Assembly: GCA_947566645.1 (NCBI GenBank)
Contig: CANOKL010000039.1
Coordinates: 1-41,696, forward strand
Length of the DNA stretch: 41,696 nt
Direction: 5' to 3'
DNA from: an uncultured Lachnospiraceae bacterium
GTDB taxonomy: Bacteria; Bacillota; Clostridia; Lachnospirales; Lachnospiraceae
Shown: positions 23,908 to 33,045 of the stretch, in pieces
How the letters are laid out: each line of letters opens with the position of its first letter
Numbering within the stretch: the first letter of the stretch is position 1
Program-made: the position numbers and the translations under genes
The notes under the pieces: generated by a model
What the model was told of the DNA's origin: nothing
The model's database searches: none
The model's input: only the letters and a program-made list of their open reading frames with translations

Positions 23908-24522
23908 TCAATGAAAAAAATGATCTCCGATCTGCAGTCCGCTGCCGCCCCGGTCAAAATACAGGCATTCTCCCACCGGATTTTCTCCTGAGAGGGCATC
24001 TGCTGCCGCCTGCATGGCGCTGCCTGTATAGCTCTGCGTATTTCTGACCTGGTCAAGCCAGCCTGTACATGCAGGTGTAAACTGTCCGGACTGATAGACC
24101 ACTTCTTCTATGGTTCCGGGAAATGATCCGCTCCTTACCCGGTTCATGACCACTGCCCCGACGGCAACCTGTCCCTCGTATGGCTGGTTGCCTGCTTCGC
24201 AGAAGATAATGGAAGCCAGCAGGCTCTTATTTGCATTTGATACAGCTGATGCCTTCTTTTCTCTCTCCCGCTGTCTTTTCACTGCCTTTCTGGCTTCGGC
24301 CTCCTGCGCCGCACCGACTTTCATACCTACGATCCCTGCCACCTGGTTACGGTCCGTTTCTATATAGTGTAGATTCTGAACACTCTCTAACATCTCTCCT
24401 GTACTTACTGCTACTACCTTTTCTGTCTGTTGCATCTGAGTCCTGTTTACGAATCCTGTTGAACACAAGGCTGCAGAAACCAGTCCTCCTATGAGGATTG
24501 CCGCCTTTTGATTCTCAGTCAT
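23908..24522 (-). CDS. SleB-type cell wall hydrolase
   Basis: A 204-residue secreted or membrane-anchored hydrolase. A hydrophobic N terminus (AAILIGGLVSAALCSTGFV) acts as signal or anchor. A linker of about 65 residues includes a charged KRQREREKKAS stretch. The C-terminal hydrolase-2/SleB domain (residues ~95-204) contains SIIFCEAGNQPYEGQVAVGA with the presumed catalytic Glu, and VVMNRVRSGSFPGTIEEVV. AGGAGG lies 9 bases before the ATG at 24522; the earlier ATG at 24546 lies upstream of that site. Homologues include spore cortex hydrolases and vegetative enzymes; which applies here is unclear. Confidence 0.9.
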   Translation of the reverse strand: MTENQKAAILIGGLVSAALCSTGFVNRTQMQQTEKVVAVSTGEMLESVQNLHYIETDRNQVAGIVGMKVGAAQEAEARKAVKRQREREKKASAVSNANKSLLASIIFCEAGNQPYEGQVAVGAVVMNRVRSGSFPGTIEEVVYQSGQFTPACTGWLDQVRNTQSYTGSAMQAAADALSGENPVGECLYFDRGGSGLQIGDHFFH

Positions 24523-24654
24523 ACCGATAAACCTCCTGTTTTGCATATCACATTTTTGTAGTACCTATCATTAGTATATTCATTAATTTCAATTTCATTA
24601 CAAATATTACAAAAATGTTACGCAAAACAGGAAATTCCTTAAGTTTATCCAACT

Positions 24655-26712
24655 TTATTCAAGATCCAGGAAGGTTTTGATCTTCTGGACAGTGTCTGCA
24701 TCTGTATAGACCGTCAGGTCACGGTTTCCTTCCTCAGAGGCCGCTGTTGCTATCATATCAAGGCTGTAATTGTCCAGAGGATAGTAATAATCTCCGATCC
24801 CCTCCAGCAGTTCGCTGCTGATCAGGCTGCTCTGTATGGACCGGATAAATTCCGGATCCGTAATCGTATATTCCTTACCACTGTCTGTATACTTCCACAC
24901 AGTGAGCTTTTTAATCTGCGCCTCCTCCATGGATGTCTGCACATCTGTTTTCAGTTCGTTTTCAATATACTGTATCGTTTTTTCAAATGTGGGATATAGA
25001 TAATAAGAATCTTCTATCTCATAGCTGTAGCTGCTGTATGTGCCAAAGATTCCCTGACTGCTCTCAGGATTCATGTCATCCCCGGTTTTTTCGGTATGGC
25101 TGACTGCAAGCCGTCCCACTGGCAGAGTGCTCTTTGCAGTGTCATACGTAAGCCCTGACAGCTCCTCAAGATAGATTTCAAACAGCCTGTTCCTCTGCTC
25201 CTTTGTCAGGTGAAGATACCTGCTGCCCTGGAAGTCTACAACTCCCACATCTGTAACCCTGGACCAGTCTGCCGTATACAGGGAATAATGATCCTCCTTA
25301 TATTCCTTCGTGCCGAAAATCTGTCCCAGCAGCCTGTCCTCCAGCTCCTGGCTCAGTACATATTCGCGTCTCTTCTCCCTGCCGTTTTTCAGCCTGTATG
25401 TGACAGTATAGGTCTCGTATCCGGAGGAATCCGCGCCATCTGAAGCATAAGCCTCTGCATTTTCATCATTCTGCATCACTACATCGGCCAGTATCATGAG
25501 TGCTTCTTCCATGACTTCCCCTGAAATACCTTTTCTTTCCTTTCCCCAGAATGCACCGGTATAGGAGTATCCACTATTAATGAACAGAGCCTGTGCGTCC
25601 TCCTTTTTGGGAATATAAGTATCATAACCCGAAAGATCCATCCAGAAAAACCCGGCAATTCCAAGCGCCGCCACAATGGATGCCGCCATCTGCTTCTTAC
25701 AGCAAAGCATTCCCTTCACATCAAACCGGTAGATACATTCGATCAGTCCATGGGAAAGAAAACCGCCGATGATAATTCCAGCTACAATCCAAAAATGAAA
25801 AGAACTAAAAGATGCCGTATACAGGGCCATCCCGGTATACAGGGCTATGGGTATCACAAGGAGAATGCGGACAGCAGGACAGATCTTCGGAAATGCCACC
25901 GCCCTGCCGGCCATCTCAGATGCCCGCTCTTCATACAAGATAAAATCCGCCGCAAGCAGTACAGCAGCCCAGACGCATAAAGCTGCAAAGGGAAGAAGAT
26001 GGTCCTTCCAGTTCCACGGCCCGGCATCTGAAAGCAGCTTTACGGCAAGAGCCGCCGGGGAAAAGTAATCGAACACTCCGCCCCGCAGAGGTTCCGAATA
26101 GGTTCTGAAAAAGATCGTGGCAAGACCCGGGTACAAAAAGCGAAGCATCACCGGCGAATAGATCACGAGCGCCGCAAATGCAAGAATTCCTACAAATGTA
26201 TGACCGGTCAGAATCATGGCAAGTGCCATCGTCAGGTATACTGCTGCAAATACAATAAGATAGCATCCAAAAGACCACACGGCATTCCTTCCGATTGTCA
26301 TCGTAAAATGTCCGACAGCGGCAACTACCGCGCATTTAAAAAGCATCAATATCAGGACAGCAGTCCCAAAAAGAACCAGGTCATTTGTTCCTGTGATATA
26401 GAAAAAAAGCCTTCTCTTAACCGGCAGCGAATAATAAAAATCAATCTCCGTCCTGGAGTGCAGGCAGCGAAAGCCGCTGACCGCCAGGAGCACTGCAGAT
26501 ACCAGGACAATAAACCCAAATCCCATCCCCGGCTCTGACAGGTCTGTAAGTTGTCTCCCGATCTCTTCCCCCTGCCTGCTGCAGATATTCTGCACAGATA
26601 TTAAATACCAGATCATATATGCGAAGAAAAACAACAGAACCAGAAGCATCATTCCAATACGGTGTTTTATATTTTCACGCCTCAGACTATAATATGAGCT
26701 TTTTGATGTCAT
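24655..26712 (-). CDS. ABC transporter membrane protein of a YtrA-type module
   Basis: A 685-residue membrane protein. It has clusters of hydrophobic helices in the first ~330 residues (MMLLVLLFFFAYMIWYLI, FGFIVLVSAVLLAVSGF, AVYLTMALAMILTGHTF and others), and a further helix near 345 (AASIVAALGIAGFFWMDL). The final ~320 residues form a hydrophilic, probably extracytoplasmic domain. The start at 26712 is preceded by GGAGG at 9 bases; the ATG at 26733 overlaps that site. It overlaps the ATPase gene end. The adjacent GntR regulator and ATPase suggest a cell-envelope stress ABC system. The substrate is unknown. Confidence 0.8.
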   Translation of the reverse strand: MTSKSSYYSLRRENIKHRIGMMLLVLLFFFAYMIWYLISVQNICSRQGEEIGRQLTDLSEPGMGFGFIVLVSAVLLAVSGFRCLHSRTEIDFYYSLPVKRRLFFYITGTNDLVLFGTAVLILMLFKCAVVAAVGHFTMTIGRNAVWSFGCYLIVFAAVYLTMALAMILTGHTFVGILAFAALVIYSPVMLRFLYPGLATIFFRTYSEPLRGGVFDYFSPAALAVKLLSDAGPWNWKDHLLPFAALCVWAAVLLAADFILYEERASEMAGRAVAFPKICPAVRILLVIPIALYTGMALYTASFSSFHFWIVAGIIIGGFLSHGLIECIYRFDVKGMLCCKKQMAASIVAALGIAGFFWMDLSGYDTYIPKKEDAQALFINSGYSYTGAFWGKERKGISGEVMEEALMILADVVMQNDENAEAYASDGADSSGYETYTVTYRLKNGREKRREYVLSQELEDRLLGQIFGTKEYKEDHYSLYTADWSRVTDVGVVDFQGSRYLHLTKEQRNRLFEIYLEELSGLTYDTAKSTLPVGRLAVSHTEKTGDDMNPESSQGIFGTYSSYSYEIEDSYYLYPTFEKTIQYIENELKTDVQTSMEEAQIKKLTVWKYTDSGKEYTITDPEFIRSIQSSLISSELLEGIGDYYYPLDNYSLDMIATAASEEGNRDLTVYTDADTVQKIKTFLDLE

Positions 26713-27586
26713 AACCAGCCACCTCCGTTTCACTGATAAAGATCTCTTCTAATGACAATGGCAGCATCTCAAAATAAACTGGTTCTAACGCTTCCATCTG
26801 TCCCCTGATCTCCTCCTTTTCCCCTCTTACTGTCATAGAGATCAGACGACCTCTTTGTTCCAGCTGGAGAATACGGAATTTCTCATAAAAGGAAACCTCC
26901 TCATGCTCCGCAAATACACACTGAACCTTATGAAGATTACACTTCAGATCAGAAAGCTCTCTGGAAAGGAGCACTCCGCCCTTATGCAGAAGCCCTATAT
27001 GGTCACAGATATCCTCCAGCTCTCTTAAGTTATGGGATGCAATCACCAGGGTAAATCCCCTGTCATCAATCTCCTTAGCCAGCAGGCTCTTAATCCCTTG
27101 GCGCATCACCGGATCCAGCCCGTCAAAGGTCTCGTCACAAAACAGATACGATACATTCGCGCATAGTCCAAGGACAATTGAAAGCTGCTTTTTCATTCCC
27201 TTGGAATAGGTCTGGATCTTGCGGTGCCCGTCCAGCCCGAACTGTCCGAGAAGCTTTGCATACCTGTGTCCGTCAAAGTCCATGTAATAACTGCTGTAAA
27301 ACCTTTCCATATCAAATGCTGTTGCATTCGGATAAAAAAACTGCTCGTCCGAGATATAGAAAAACCTCTTTTTCACTAGTGGGTTGTCCCACACCCTCTC
27401 ATTGTCAATCAGGATCTCTCCCTCATCCGGCTTAAGTACTCCTGCCATCATACGCATCAGCGTACTCTTACCCGCCCCGTTCGTTCCAAGCATTCCAAAC
27501 ACATTCTGGGAGTGAATCTTAAGGCTCAGCTGCTTCACCGCCTCAATAGTGCCAAATGTCTTGCTCACCTGCTTTACCTCAATCAT
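26687..27586 (-). CDS. ABC transporter ATPase of a YtrA-type module
   Basis: A 299-residue ATPase. Walker A is GTNGAGKSTLMR near residue 36, the signature YSKGMKKQLSIVLGL is a degenerate LSGGQ common in this subgroup, Walker B is YLFCDETFDGLDPV, and the H-loop is IASHNLRELEDI. A C-terminal ~80-residue extension ends VAGYDIKKLIL. GGGGAGG precedes the ATG, which overlaps the regulator's stop (ATGA). It pairs with the overlapping downstream membrane protein. Confidence 0.92.
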   Translation of the reverse strand: MIEVKQVSKTFGTIEAVKQLSLKIHSQNVFGMLGTNGAGKSTLMRMMAGVLKPDEGEILIDNERVWDNPLVKKRFFYISDEQFFYPNATAFDMERFYSSYYMDFDGHRYAKLLGQFGLDGHRKIQTYSKGMKKQLSIVLGLCANVSYLFCDETFDGLDPVMRQGIKSLLAKEIDDRGFTLVIASHNLRELEDICDHIGLLHKGGVLLSRELSDLKCNLHKVQCVFAEHEEVSFYEKFRILQLEQRGRLISMTVRGEKEEIRGQMEALEPVYFEMLPLSLEEIFISETEVAGYDIKKLIL

Positions 27587-27966
27587 GCCGTCACCTCCCC
27601 GTAAAAATCTGTAACCACCTCCTGGAGCCTCTGAAAAAGCATCTCCTTTTTCACCCCCTGCCGCAGGCAGACCCGGATCTGCTTCTCAAACCCTGCCAGA
27701 AGCCGTTCCTTCTGCTTCTCAAAAAGCTCTGTATCCCGCTTCACAAAATTTCCCCGTCCCTTCACCGCATAGATAAAACCGTCACGCTCCAGCTCCGTAT
27801 AGGCCCGCTGAATCGTATTCGGATTAATCGACAGCTCAACGGCAAGCGTCCGCACAGACGGCATCTTCTCACCTGCCTCCAGTACCCCGCTCACAATCAA
27901 TGTCTGGAACCTCTCCACAATCTGCTCATAGATCGGCCGTTTATCATTGTAGTCTATAATAATCAT
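27583..27966 (-). CDS. GntR-family (YtrA subfamily) repressor
   Basis: A 127-residue regulator. The N-terminal winged helix-turn-helix (residues ~10-75: YEQIVERFQTLIVSGVLEAG, MPSVRTLAVELSINPNTIQRAY) is followed by a short helical tail rather than a full ligand domain, as in YtrA. Such proteins repress their own ABC operon and respond to cell-wall antibiotics in Bacillus. AAGGAGG lies before the ATG. Its own promoter carries an inverted repeat over the -10 box, consistent with autorepression. Confidence 0.93.
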   Translation of the reverse strand: MIIIDYNDKRPIYEQIVERFQTLIVSGVLEAGEKMPSVRTLAVELSINPNTIQRAYTELERDGFIYAVKGRGNFVKRDTELFEKQKERLLAGFEKQIRVCLRQGVKKEMLFQRLQEVVTDFYGEVTA

Positions 27967-28002
27967 GGCTCCTCCTTTCCTTCATTGTGTGTGAAATGTA
28001 TT

Positions 28003-28044
28003 AAGTGTACTAACTATATTAATACACTTTTCATGATTTGTCAA
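28003..28044 (-). promoter_or_regulatory. promoter and operator of the YtrA-type operon
   Basis: Minus-strand TTGACA (28044-28039), 17-base spacer, TAATAT (28021-28016). An inverted repeat AAGTGTA (28003-28009) / TACACTT (28023-28029) covers the -10 box and is a good candidate site for the GntR protein. The -35 box overlaps the end of the carB palindrome. Confidence 0.7.
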
Positions 28045-28086
28045 TTGGGGACGGGGTATTTTTAAAAATACCCCGTCCCCAATTGA
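28041..28086. repeat. GGGACGGGG palindrome, copy 3
   Basis: Longest copy: perfect 23-base arms (28041-28063 and 28064-28086). It directly abuts the carB stop codon (28087-28089), so it probably terminates carAB. Compared with copies 1 and 4 the C-G pair next to the centre is T-A, and both arms changed together. Confidence 0.93.
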
Positions 28087-31000
28087 TTAAATCTCCGCAA
28101 TATTCACTAATGTCAGCTTTTGTATGTCTGTATTCTCCAGGCTTGTAATGAGTGCCTCTGCCGTATCAATCGCAGTGAGTACATTTACACCTGTCTCCAC
28201 TGCATTTCTTCTGATCACGAACCCGTCCTTTCCATGTTCTGCCCCCTGGGGCGGTGTATCAATGACAAGATCAATCTTATGTCCAAGGATCAGATCCATG
28301 AGATTCGGTGTCTCCTGCTCGATCTTATTCACTGCGATTGCCTTAACACCGCCCTTTTTCAGCGCCTGGGCGGTTCCCGCTGTGGCAAAGATGCGGTAGC
28401 CGATCTTCTCGAATCTTCTTCCGATCTCCACTGCCTGGGGCTTGTCTTCATCCCGGACAGTCAGGATCATGTTGTTGAATTTCGGAAGCTTGATTCCTGC
28501 ACCCAGAAATGCTTTGTAAAGCGCCTCGTCGAATGTCTTTGCGATTCCCAGGCATTCTCCTGTGGATTTCATCTCAGGCCCCAGGCTGATATCTGCATCC
28601 CGGATTTTCTCAAATGAGAATACCGGCATCTTCACTGCAAAATAATCTGCTTCTGGCTGCAGTCCTTTTGTATATCCCAATTCTGCAATCTTATGTCCGA
28701 TTATAACCTTTGCCGCAAGAGGCACGATGGGGATTCCTGTCACTTTGCTGATATAGGGAACAGTCCGGCTGGAACGAGGGTTCACCTCGATGACATAGAC
28801 CTCCTCCCCGCACACAATAAACTGAATATTGATCAGCCCGATTACATGCAGTGAACGGGCAAGCCTCCTGGTATACTCTTCAATGGTCTGCTTCGTCTTC
28901 TCCGTAAGGCTCTGTGCCGGATAAACCGAGATGCTGTCCCCGGAATGGATTCCCGCACGTTCAATGTGCTCCATAATACCCGGGATGAGAATCTCTTCTC
29001 CGTCGCATACTGCATCCACCTCAATCTCTTTTCCCTGCAGATACTTATCCACCAGAATCGGATGATCCTGGGCAATCCGGTTAATGATGCCGATAAATTC
29101 ATCAATATCATGGTCATTAATGGCAATCTGCATGCCCTGCCCGCCAAGTACATAAGAGGGTCTTACAAGCACCGGATATCCAAGACGGTTTGCGACCTTC
29201 TTTGCCTCCTCTGCTGTATATACAGTATCTCCCTTGGGCCTGGGTATCTGACATTCTTCCAGAATCCGGTCAAAGAGCTCCCTGTCCTCGGCAGCATCCA
29301 CATCCTCTGCCTTTGTGCCCAGAATGGGAACCCCCATCTTCATCAATGCCTCCGTAAGCTTGATCGCTGTCTGGCCGCCAAACTGCACCACCGCTCCATC
29401 CGGCTTTTCTATATCCACAATGCTTTCCACATCCTCTGGAGTAAGGGGTTCAAAATACAGCTTATCTGCAATGTCAAAGTCCGTGCTCACAGTTTCAGGA
29501 TTGTTATTTACAATAATCGTCTCATAGCCTTCCTTTGCAAATGCCCAGGTGCAGTGCACGGAGCAGAAATCAAACTCAATTCCCTGCCCAATCCGGATGG
29601 GACCAGAGCCAAGTACAAGGACTTTTTTGCGGCCTTCTGTCTTCTCTGCCTCATTCTCACTGCCGAACACAGAATAATAGTAGGGGGTCTCTGCCGCAAA
29701 CTCTGCCGCACAGGTATCTACCATCTTGTAGGCTGCCCGGATTCCATACTCATGGCGGAGGTCATGGACCTTACGCTCTTCCAGACCCGTCAGACTTGCG
29801 ATCACGTGATCCGGAAACTCCAGCCTCTTTGCCTCCTTCAGAAGTCCGGCATCAATTCCCCCTCTTCCGGATGCCACCCTGGGTGCACATGCCTTCAGAG
29901 CCTGCTCCATCTCTACCAGTACTGCAATCTTATCAATAAACCAGATATCAATCTTTGTAATATCATGAATGATTTTATAGGAAATACCTCTTCTTACTGC
30001 CTCCGCAATCTTCCAGATCCGCTGGTCATCCACCCGTTTCAGCTCCTCCAGCAGGTCCTCCCTTGTAAGCCTGGAAAAATCATATGACAGCAGACTGTCC
30101 ACATGCTGCTCCAGGGAACGGATTGCCTTCATTAAGGCACCCTCAAAATTATCACAGATACTCATAACCTCGCCTGTTGCCTTCATCTGTGTGGTAAGGG
30201 TACGTTTTGCGCTGATAAACTTGTCAAAAGGAAGACGCGGAATCTTCACGACGCAATAATCAAGCATAGGTTCAAAGCTTGCATATGTCTTCTTCGTGAC
30301 TGCATTCTTAATCTCATCCAGAGTATAGCCCAGAGCAATCTTCGCCGCAACCTTGGCAATCGGATACCCCGTCGCCTTACTGGCCAGGGCGGAGGAACGG
30401 CTGACACGGGGGTTCACCTCTATGACACAGTATTCAAAGGTATCCGGATGCAGGGCATACTGCACATTACAGCCACCGGTAATATTCAGCTCACTGATAA
30501 TGTTAAGCGCTGATGTCCGAAGCATCTGGTATTCCTTATCCCCCAGAGTCTGGGAGGGAGCCACCACAATGCTGTCCCCTGTATGCACGCCCACCGGGTC
30601 AATGTTTTCCATATTACATACCGTAATACAGTTTCCGGCCGCATCACGCATCACCTCGTACTCAATTTCTTTCCATCCGGCGATACAGCGCTCCACCAGC
30701 ACCTGTCCTACACGGGAAAGGCGGAGGCCATTTTCCAGAATCTCCATTAGCTGGTGCCTGTTGTGGGCAATCCCGCCGCCGCTGCCCCCAAGCGTATAGG
30801 CCGGGCGCAGTACCACCGGATATCCGATACTCTCGGCAAATTTCACGCCATCCTCCACACTCTCCACCACAAGGGACGCTGCGCAGGGCTCCCCGATCTT
30901 TTCCATAGTGGACTTGAATTCCAGGCGGTCCTCTGCCTTTTTAATGGTCTCTGCCGTTGTTCCGATCAGGCGCACATGGTTCCTTCCAAGAAAACCATTT

Positions 31001-31311
31001 TCCTCAAGCTCCATGGCAAGGTTCAGAGCGGCCTGTCCTCCAAGGGTTGGAAGCACACTGTCCGGTCTCTCCTTTAAAATAAGCTGTTCCACCACTTCCA
31101 CGGTGAGTGGCTCAATATATACCTTATCTGCAATATCTTTATCTGTCATGATAGTTGCCGGATTCGAATTCAAGAGCACAACCTCAAGCCCTTCCTCCTT
31201 GAGGGAACGGCAGGCCTGGGTTCCCGCATAGTCAAATTCTGCCGCCTGACCAATCACAATAGGGCCGGAACCAATGACAAGCACCTTTTTAATCTCATTA
31301 TTCTTTGGCAT
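28087..31311 (-). CDS. carB: carbamoyl-phosphate synthase large subunit
   Basis: Makes carbamoyl phosphate for pyrimidines and arginine from bicarbonate, ATP and ammonia delivered by CarA. The 1074-residue length is standard. It has the two homologous ATP-grasp halves: VLVIGSGPIVIGQAAEFDYA at the N terminus and VLVLGSGPIRIGQGIEFDF near residue 560. Glycine-rich loops (RPAYTLGGSGGG and RPSYVLGGQGMQ) and the metal-site VIEVNPRVSRSS / VIEVNPRSSRT are present. The last ~140 residues form the MGS-like allosteric domain. The ATG overlaps the carA stop by one base (TAATG). Confidence 0.97.
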   Translation of the reverse strand: MPKNNEIKKVLVIGSGPIVIGQAAEFDYAGTQACRSLKEEGLEVVLLNSNPATIMTDKDIADKVYIEPLTVEVVEQLILKERPDSVLPTLGGQAALNLAMELEENGFLGRNHVRLIGTTAETIKKAEDRLEFKSTMEKIGEPCAASLVVESVEDGVKFAESIGYPVVLRPAYTLGGSGGGIAHNRHQLMEILENGLRLSRVGQVLVERCIAGWKEIEYEVMRDAAGNCITVCNMENIDPVGVHTGDSIVVAPSQTLGDKEYQMLRTSALNIISELNITGGCNVQYALHPDTFEYCVIEVNPRVSRSSALASKATGYPIAKVAAKIALGYTLDEIKNAVTKKTYASFEPMLDYCVVKIPRLPFDKFISAKRTLTTQMKATGEVMSICDNFEGALMKAIRSLEQHVDSLLSYDFSRLTREDLLEELKRVDDQRIWKIAEAVRRGISYKIIHDITKIDIWFIDKIAVLVEMEQALKACAPRVASGRGGIDAGLLKEAKRLEFPDHVIASLTGLEERKVHDLRHEYGIRAAYKMVDTCAAEFAAETPYYYSVFGSENEAEKTEGRKKVLVLGSGPIRIGQGIEFDFCSVHCTWAFAKEGYETIIVNNNPETVSTDFDIADKLYFEPLTPEDVESIVDIEKPDGAVVQFGGQTAIKLTEALMKMGVPILGTKAEDVDAAEDRELFDRILEECQIPRPKGDTVYTAEEAKKVANRLGYPVLVRPSYVLGGQGMQIAINDHDIDEFIGIINRIAQDHPILVDKYLQGKEIEVDAVCDGEEILIPGIMEHIERAGIHSGDSISVYPAQSLTEKTKQTIEEYTRRLARSLHVIGLINIQFIVCGEEVYVIEVNPRSSRTVPYISKVTGIPIVPLAAKVIIGHKIAELGYTKGLQPEADYFAVKMPVFSFEKIRDADISLGPEMKSTGECLGIAKTFDEALYKAFLGAGIKLPKFNNMILTVRDEDKPQAVEIGRRFEKIGYRIFATAGTAQALKKGGVKAIAVNKIEQETPNLMDLILGHKIDLVIDTPPQGAEHGKDGFVIRRNAVETGVNVLTAIDTAEALITSLENTDIQKLTLVNIAEI

Positions 31312-32381
31312 TATTCTGCTCCTTTCATCATATCCATAAATCTGTCAAACAAATACCCTGAATCCTGGGGCCCGGGACATGCTTCCGGATGGAACTGTAC
31401 TGTAAAAATATGTTTCCCGGTATATGTAAGCCCCTCATTCGTCCCGTCATTTACATTCACAAACGCTTCCTGTGCAGCCGCAGGATCCATGGTACTGTAA
31501 TCAACCGCATATCCATGGTTCTGAGAAGAAATGTACACCCGTCCGCTTTGTAAGTCCTTCACCGGATGATTACCGCCCCTGTGCCCGTATTTCAGCTTAT
31601 ATGTCTTTGCACCATGTGCAAGAGCCATCAGCTGATGTCCCAGGCAGATAGCAAATATTGGAATAGTTGTATCGGATAATTTTTTGATTTCTTTAATAAT
31701 AGATGTGCAGCTTTGCGGATCCCCGGGTCCGTTGGAAAGCATAATCCCGTCCGGCTTCGACTGAATGATCTCCTCTGCAGCCGTATCTGCCGGATAGACA
31801 GTGACATGACAGCCCCTCTGATTTAAAGATCTGGCAATATTTTTCTTTGCACCGAAGTCCATAAGCGCCACCCTCGGTCCTTTTCCTTCTAATATATATG
31901 TATCTGTGCAGGTCACCTTTGACACAACGTCCCCGACCTTATAAGCCTGAAGCGCCGGGAGAACCTCCTCCAGACTAAAATTTGCATTCGTGGTAATCAT
32001 ACCGTTCATGGTACCTTTTTCCCTGAGAAGCTTCGTAAGAGCCCTTGTATCAATCCCCGCAATCCCCGGAATATCCTGTTTCACAAGAAACTCCTCCAGC
32101 TCTCCTTCACAGCGGAAATTACTTGCCACACGGGAAAGTTCTCTCACAATATATCCATCCGGCCACGCCTTCTCCGACTCCATATCCGGAGTAACTCCGT
32201 AATTTCCAATCAGAGGATATGTCATTACAACGGCCTGTCCGGCATAGGATGGATCCGTCAGCACCTCCAGATAACCTGTCATCGAAGTGTTAAATACAAT
32301 CTCACTAATCATGTCCCTCGCCGAACCAATACTGGTTCCCTCAAAGACTGTTCCGTCCTCCAGAATAAGAAATGCTTTCAT
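31311..32381 (-). CDS. carA: carbamoyl-phosphate synthase small subunit
   Basis: Glutaminase subunit that hydrolyses glutamine and channels ammonia to CarB. The 356-residue protein has the CPSase small-chain N-terminal domain (LILEDGTVFEGTSIG, GYLEVLTDPSYAGQ) and a class I glutaminase domain with nucleophile Cys in FAICLGHQLMALAHG and His/Glu in VQFHPEACPGP. AAGGGTGG precedes the ATG. It has its own promoter and a leader of about 150 bases. Confidence 0.97.
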   Translation of the reverse strand: MKAFLILEDGTVFEGTSIGSARDMISEIVFNTSMTGYLEVLTDPSYAGQAVVMTYPLIGNYGVTPDMESEKAWPDGYIVRELSRVASNFRCEGELEEFLVKQDIPGIAGIDTRALTKLLREKGTMNGMITTNANFSLEEVLPALQAYKVGDVVSKVTCTDTYILEGKGPRVALMDFGAKKNIARSLNQRGCHVTVYPADTAAEEIIQSKPDGIMLSNGPGDPQSCTSIIKEIKKLSDTTIPIFAICLGHQLMALAHGAKTYKLKYGHRGGNHPVKDLQSGRVYISSQNHGYAVDYSTMDPAAAQEAFVNVNDGTNEGLTYTGKHIFTVQFHPEACPGPQDSGYLFDRFMDMMKGAE

Positions 32382-32412
32382 TCTTCCACCCTTTCCTTTT
32401 CTTAAATCATAT

Positions 32413-32451
32413 AAAAATCCATTTAAAACCGCCCCTGGCGATGGGATTTTT
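32413..32451 (-). promoter_or_regulatory. hairpin in the carA leader
   Basis: AAAAATCC (32413-32420) pairs with GGATTTTT (32444-32451) around an inner CGCC/GGCG stem. On the minus strand it is followed by ATATGATTT, without a long U-tract. It could be an attenuator, but I saw no PyrR-type anti-antiterminator motif, so this is weak. Confidence 0.3.
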
Positions 32452-32536
32452 ACGCCTTTGAATCACTTTCTTACACAAATCATACCTTCAGATACACGGA
32501 TTGTTCCATGCTAACGCACTCCCACAATCCTAAAAC

Positions 32537-32565
32537 ATTTTAATACACTTATTTGCATTTTTCAA
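32537..32565 (-). promoter_or_regulatory. carA promoter
   Basis: Minus-strand TTGAAA (32565-32560), 17-base spacer, TAAAAT (32542-32537): one mismatch in each box. The -35 overlaps the stop codon of the upstream prepilin peptidase gene. Confidence 0.6.
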
Positions 32566-33032
32566 CCTTTAAAAATCAGGAAAATAAGCCTTAAGACAAT
32601 GCCAGACGCTAAAAACGGACCGAACGCAATCCTTGTTTTCCGGGTTCCTTTTTTTACCAGAATAAGATAAATACTAAAGACTCCTCCCAGGATCAGAGCA
32701 TAGAAAAACGAATAAAAGATATCCTTTGCACCAAGGAAAAGACCGCAGGCAGCCATCAGCTTCACATCCCCTCCCCCGAATGCCCCAGGCACAATCAGAG
32801 CAGTCAGAAGCATCGGAACACTGACAGCCAGGGCACCTGACGCTCTGGCTGCGATTCCCTGCACATCTGTCCCCTCCAGGATAAACAGTCTTATAAGCGC
32901 TGTAAGAAGGATGCCGGAAACATACAGATCCGGTATCCTTCTCTCCCTTCCATCCCTATAAGCCGCCCCTGTAAGCAGTATTAAAAATGTGGTTGTAAGC
33001 ATCCCTTCCACAGACAGCAATTGTTTTATCAT
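32562..33032 (-). CDS. A24-family prepilin peptidase (small form)
   Basis: Integral membrane aspartic peptidase of the TadV/CpaA-like short type, about 156 residues. It has the two Asp motifs of the family: RDGRERRIPD near residue 27 and FGGGDVKLMAA near residue 86, plus about five hydrophobic segments. It lacks the N-terminal methyltransferase domain of PilD. I prefer the ATG at 33032, which follows AAGGGG; the frame opens at 33056 and would overlap the upstream gene. No prepilin or pilus assembly gene is in the window, so its substrate must be elsewhere. It is probably cotranscribed with the transglutaminase-like gene. Confidence 0.85.
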   Translation of the reverse strand: MIKQLLSVEGMLTTTFLILLTGAAYRDGRERRIPDLYVSGILLTALIRLFILEGTDVQGIAARASGALAVSVPMLLTALIVPGAFGGGDVKLMAACGLFLGAKDIFYSFFYALILGGVFSIYLILVKKGTRKTRIAFGPFLASGIVLRLIFLIFKG

Positions 33033-33045
33033 ATCGTCCCCTTCA

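Noticed and set aside
32382..32536. PyrR-type or T-box attenuator before carA
   Set aside because: A hairpin exists, but I found neither a PyrR binding loop nor T-box consensus, nor a proper terminator U-tract.
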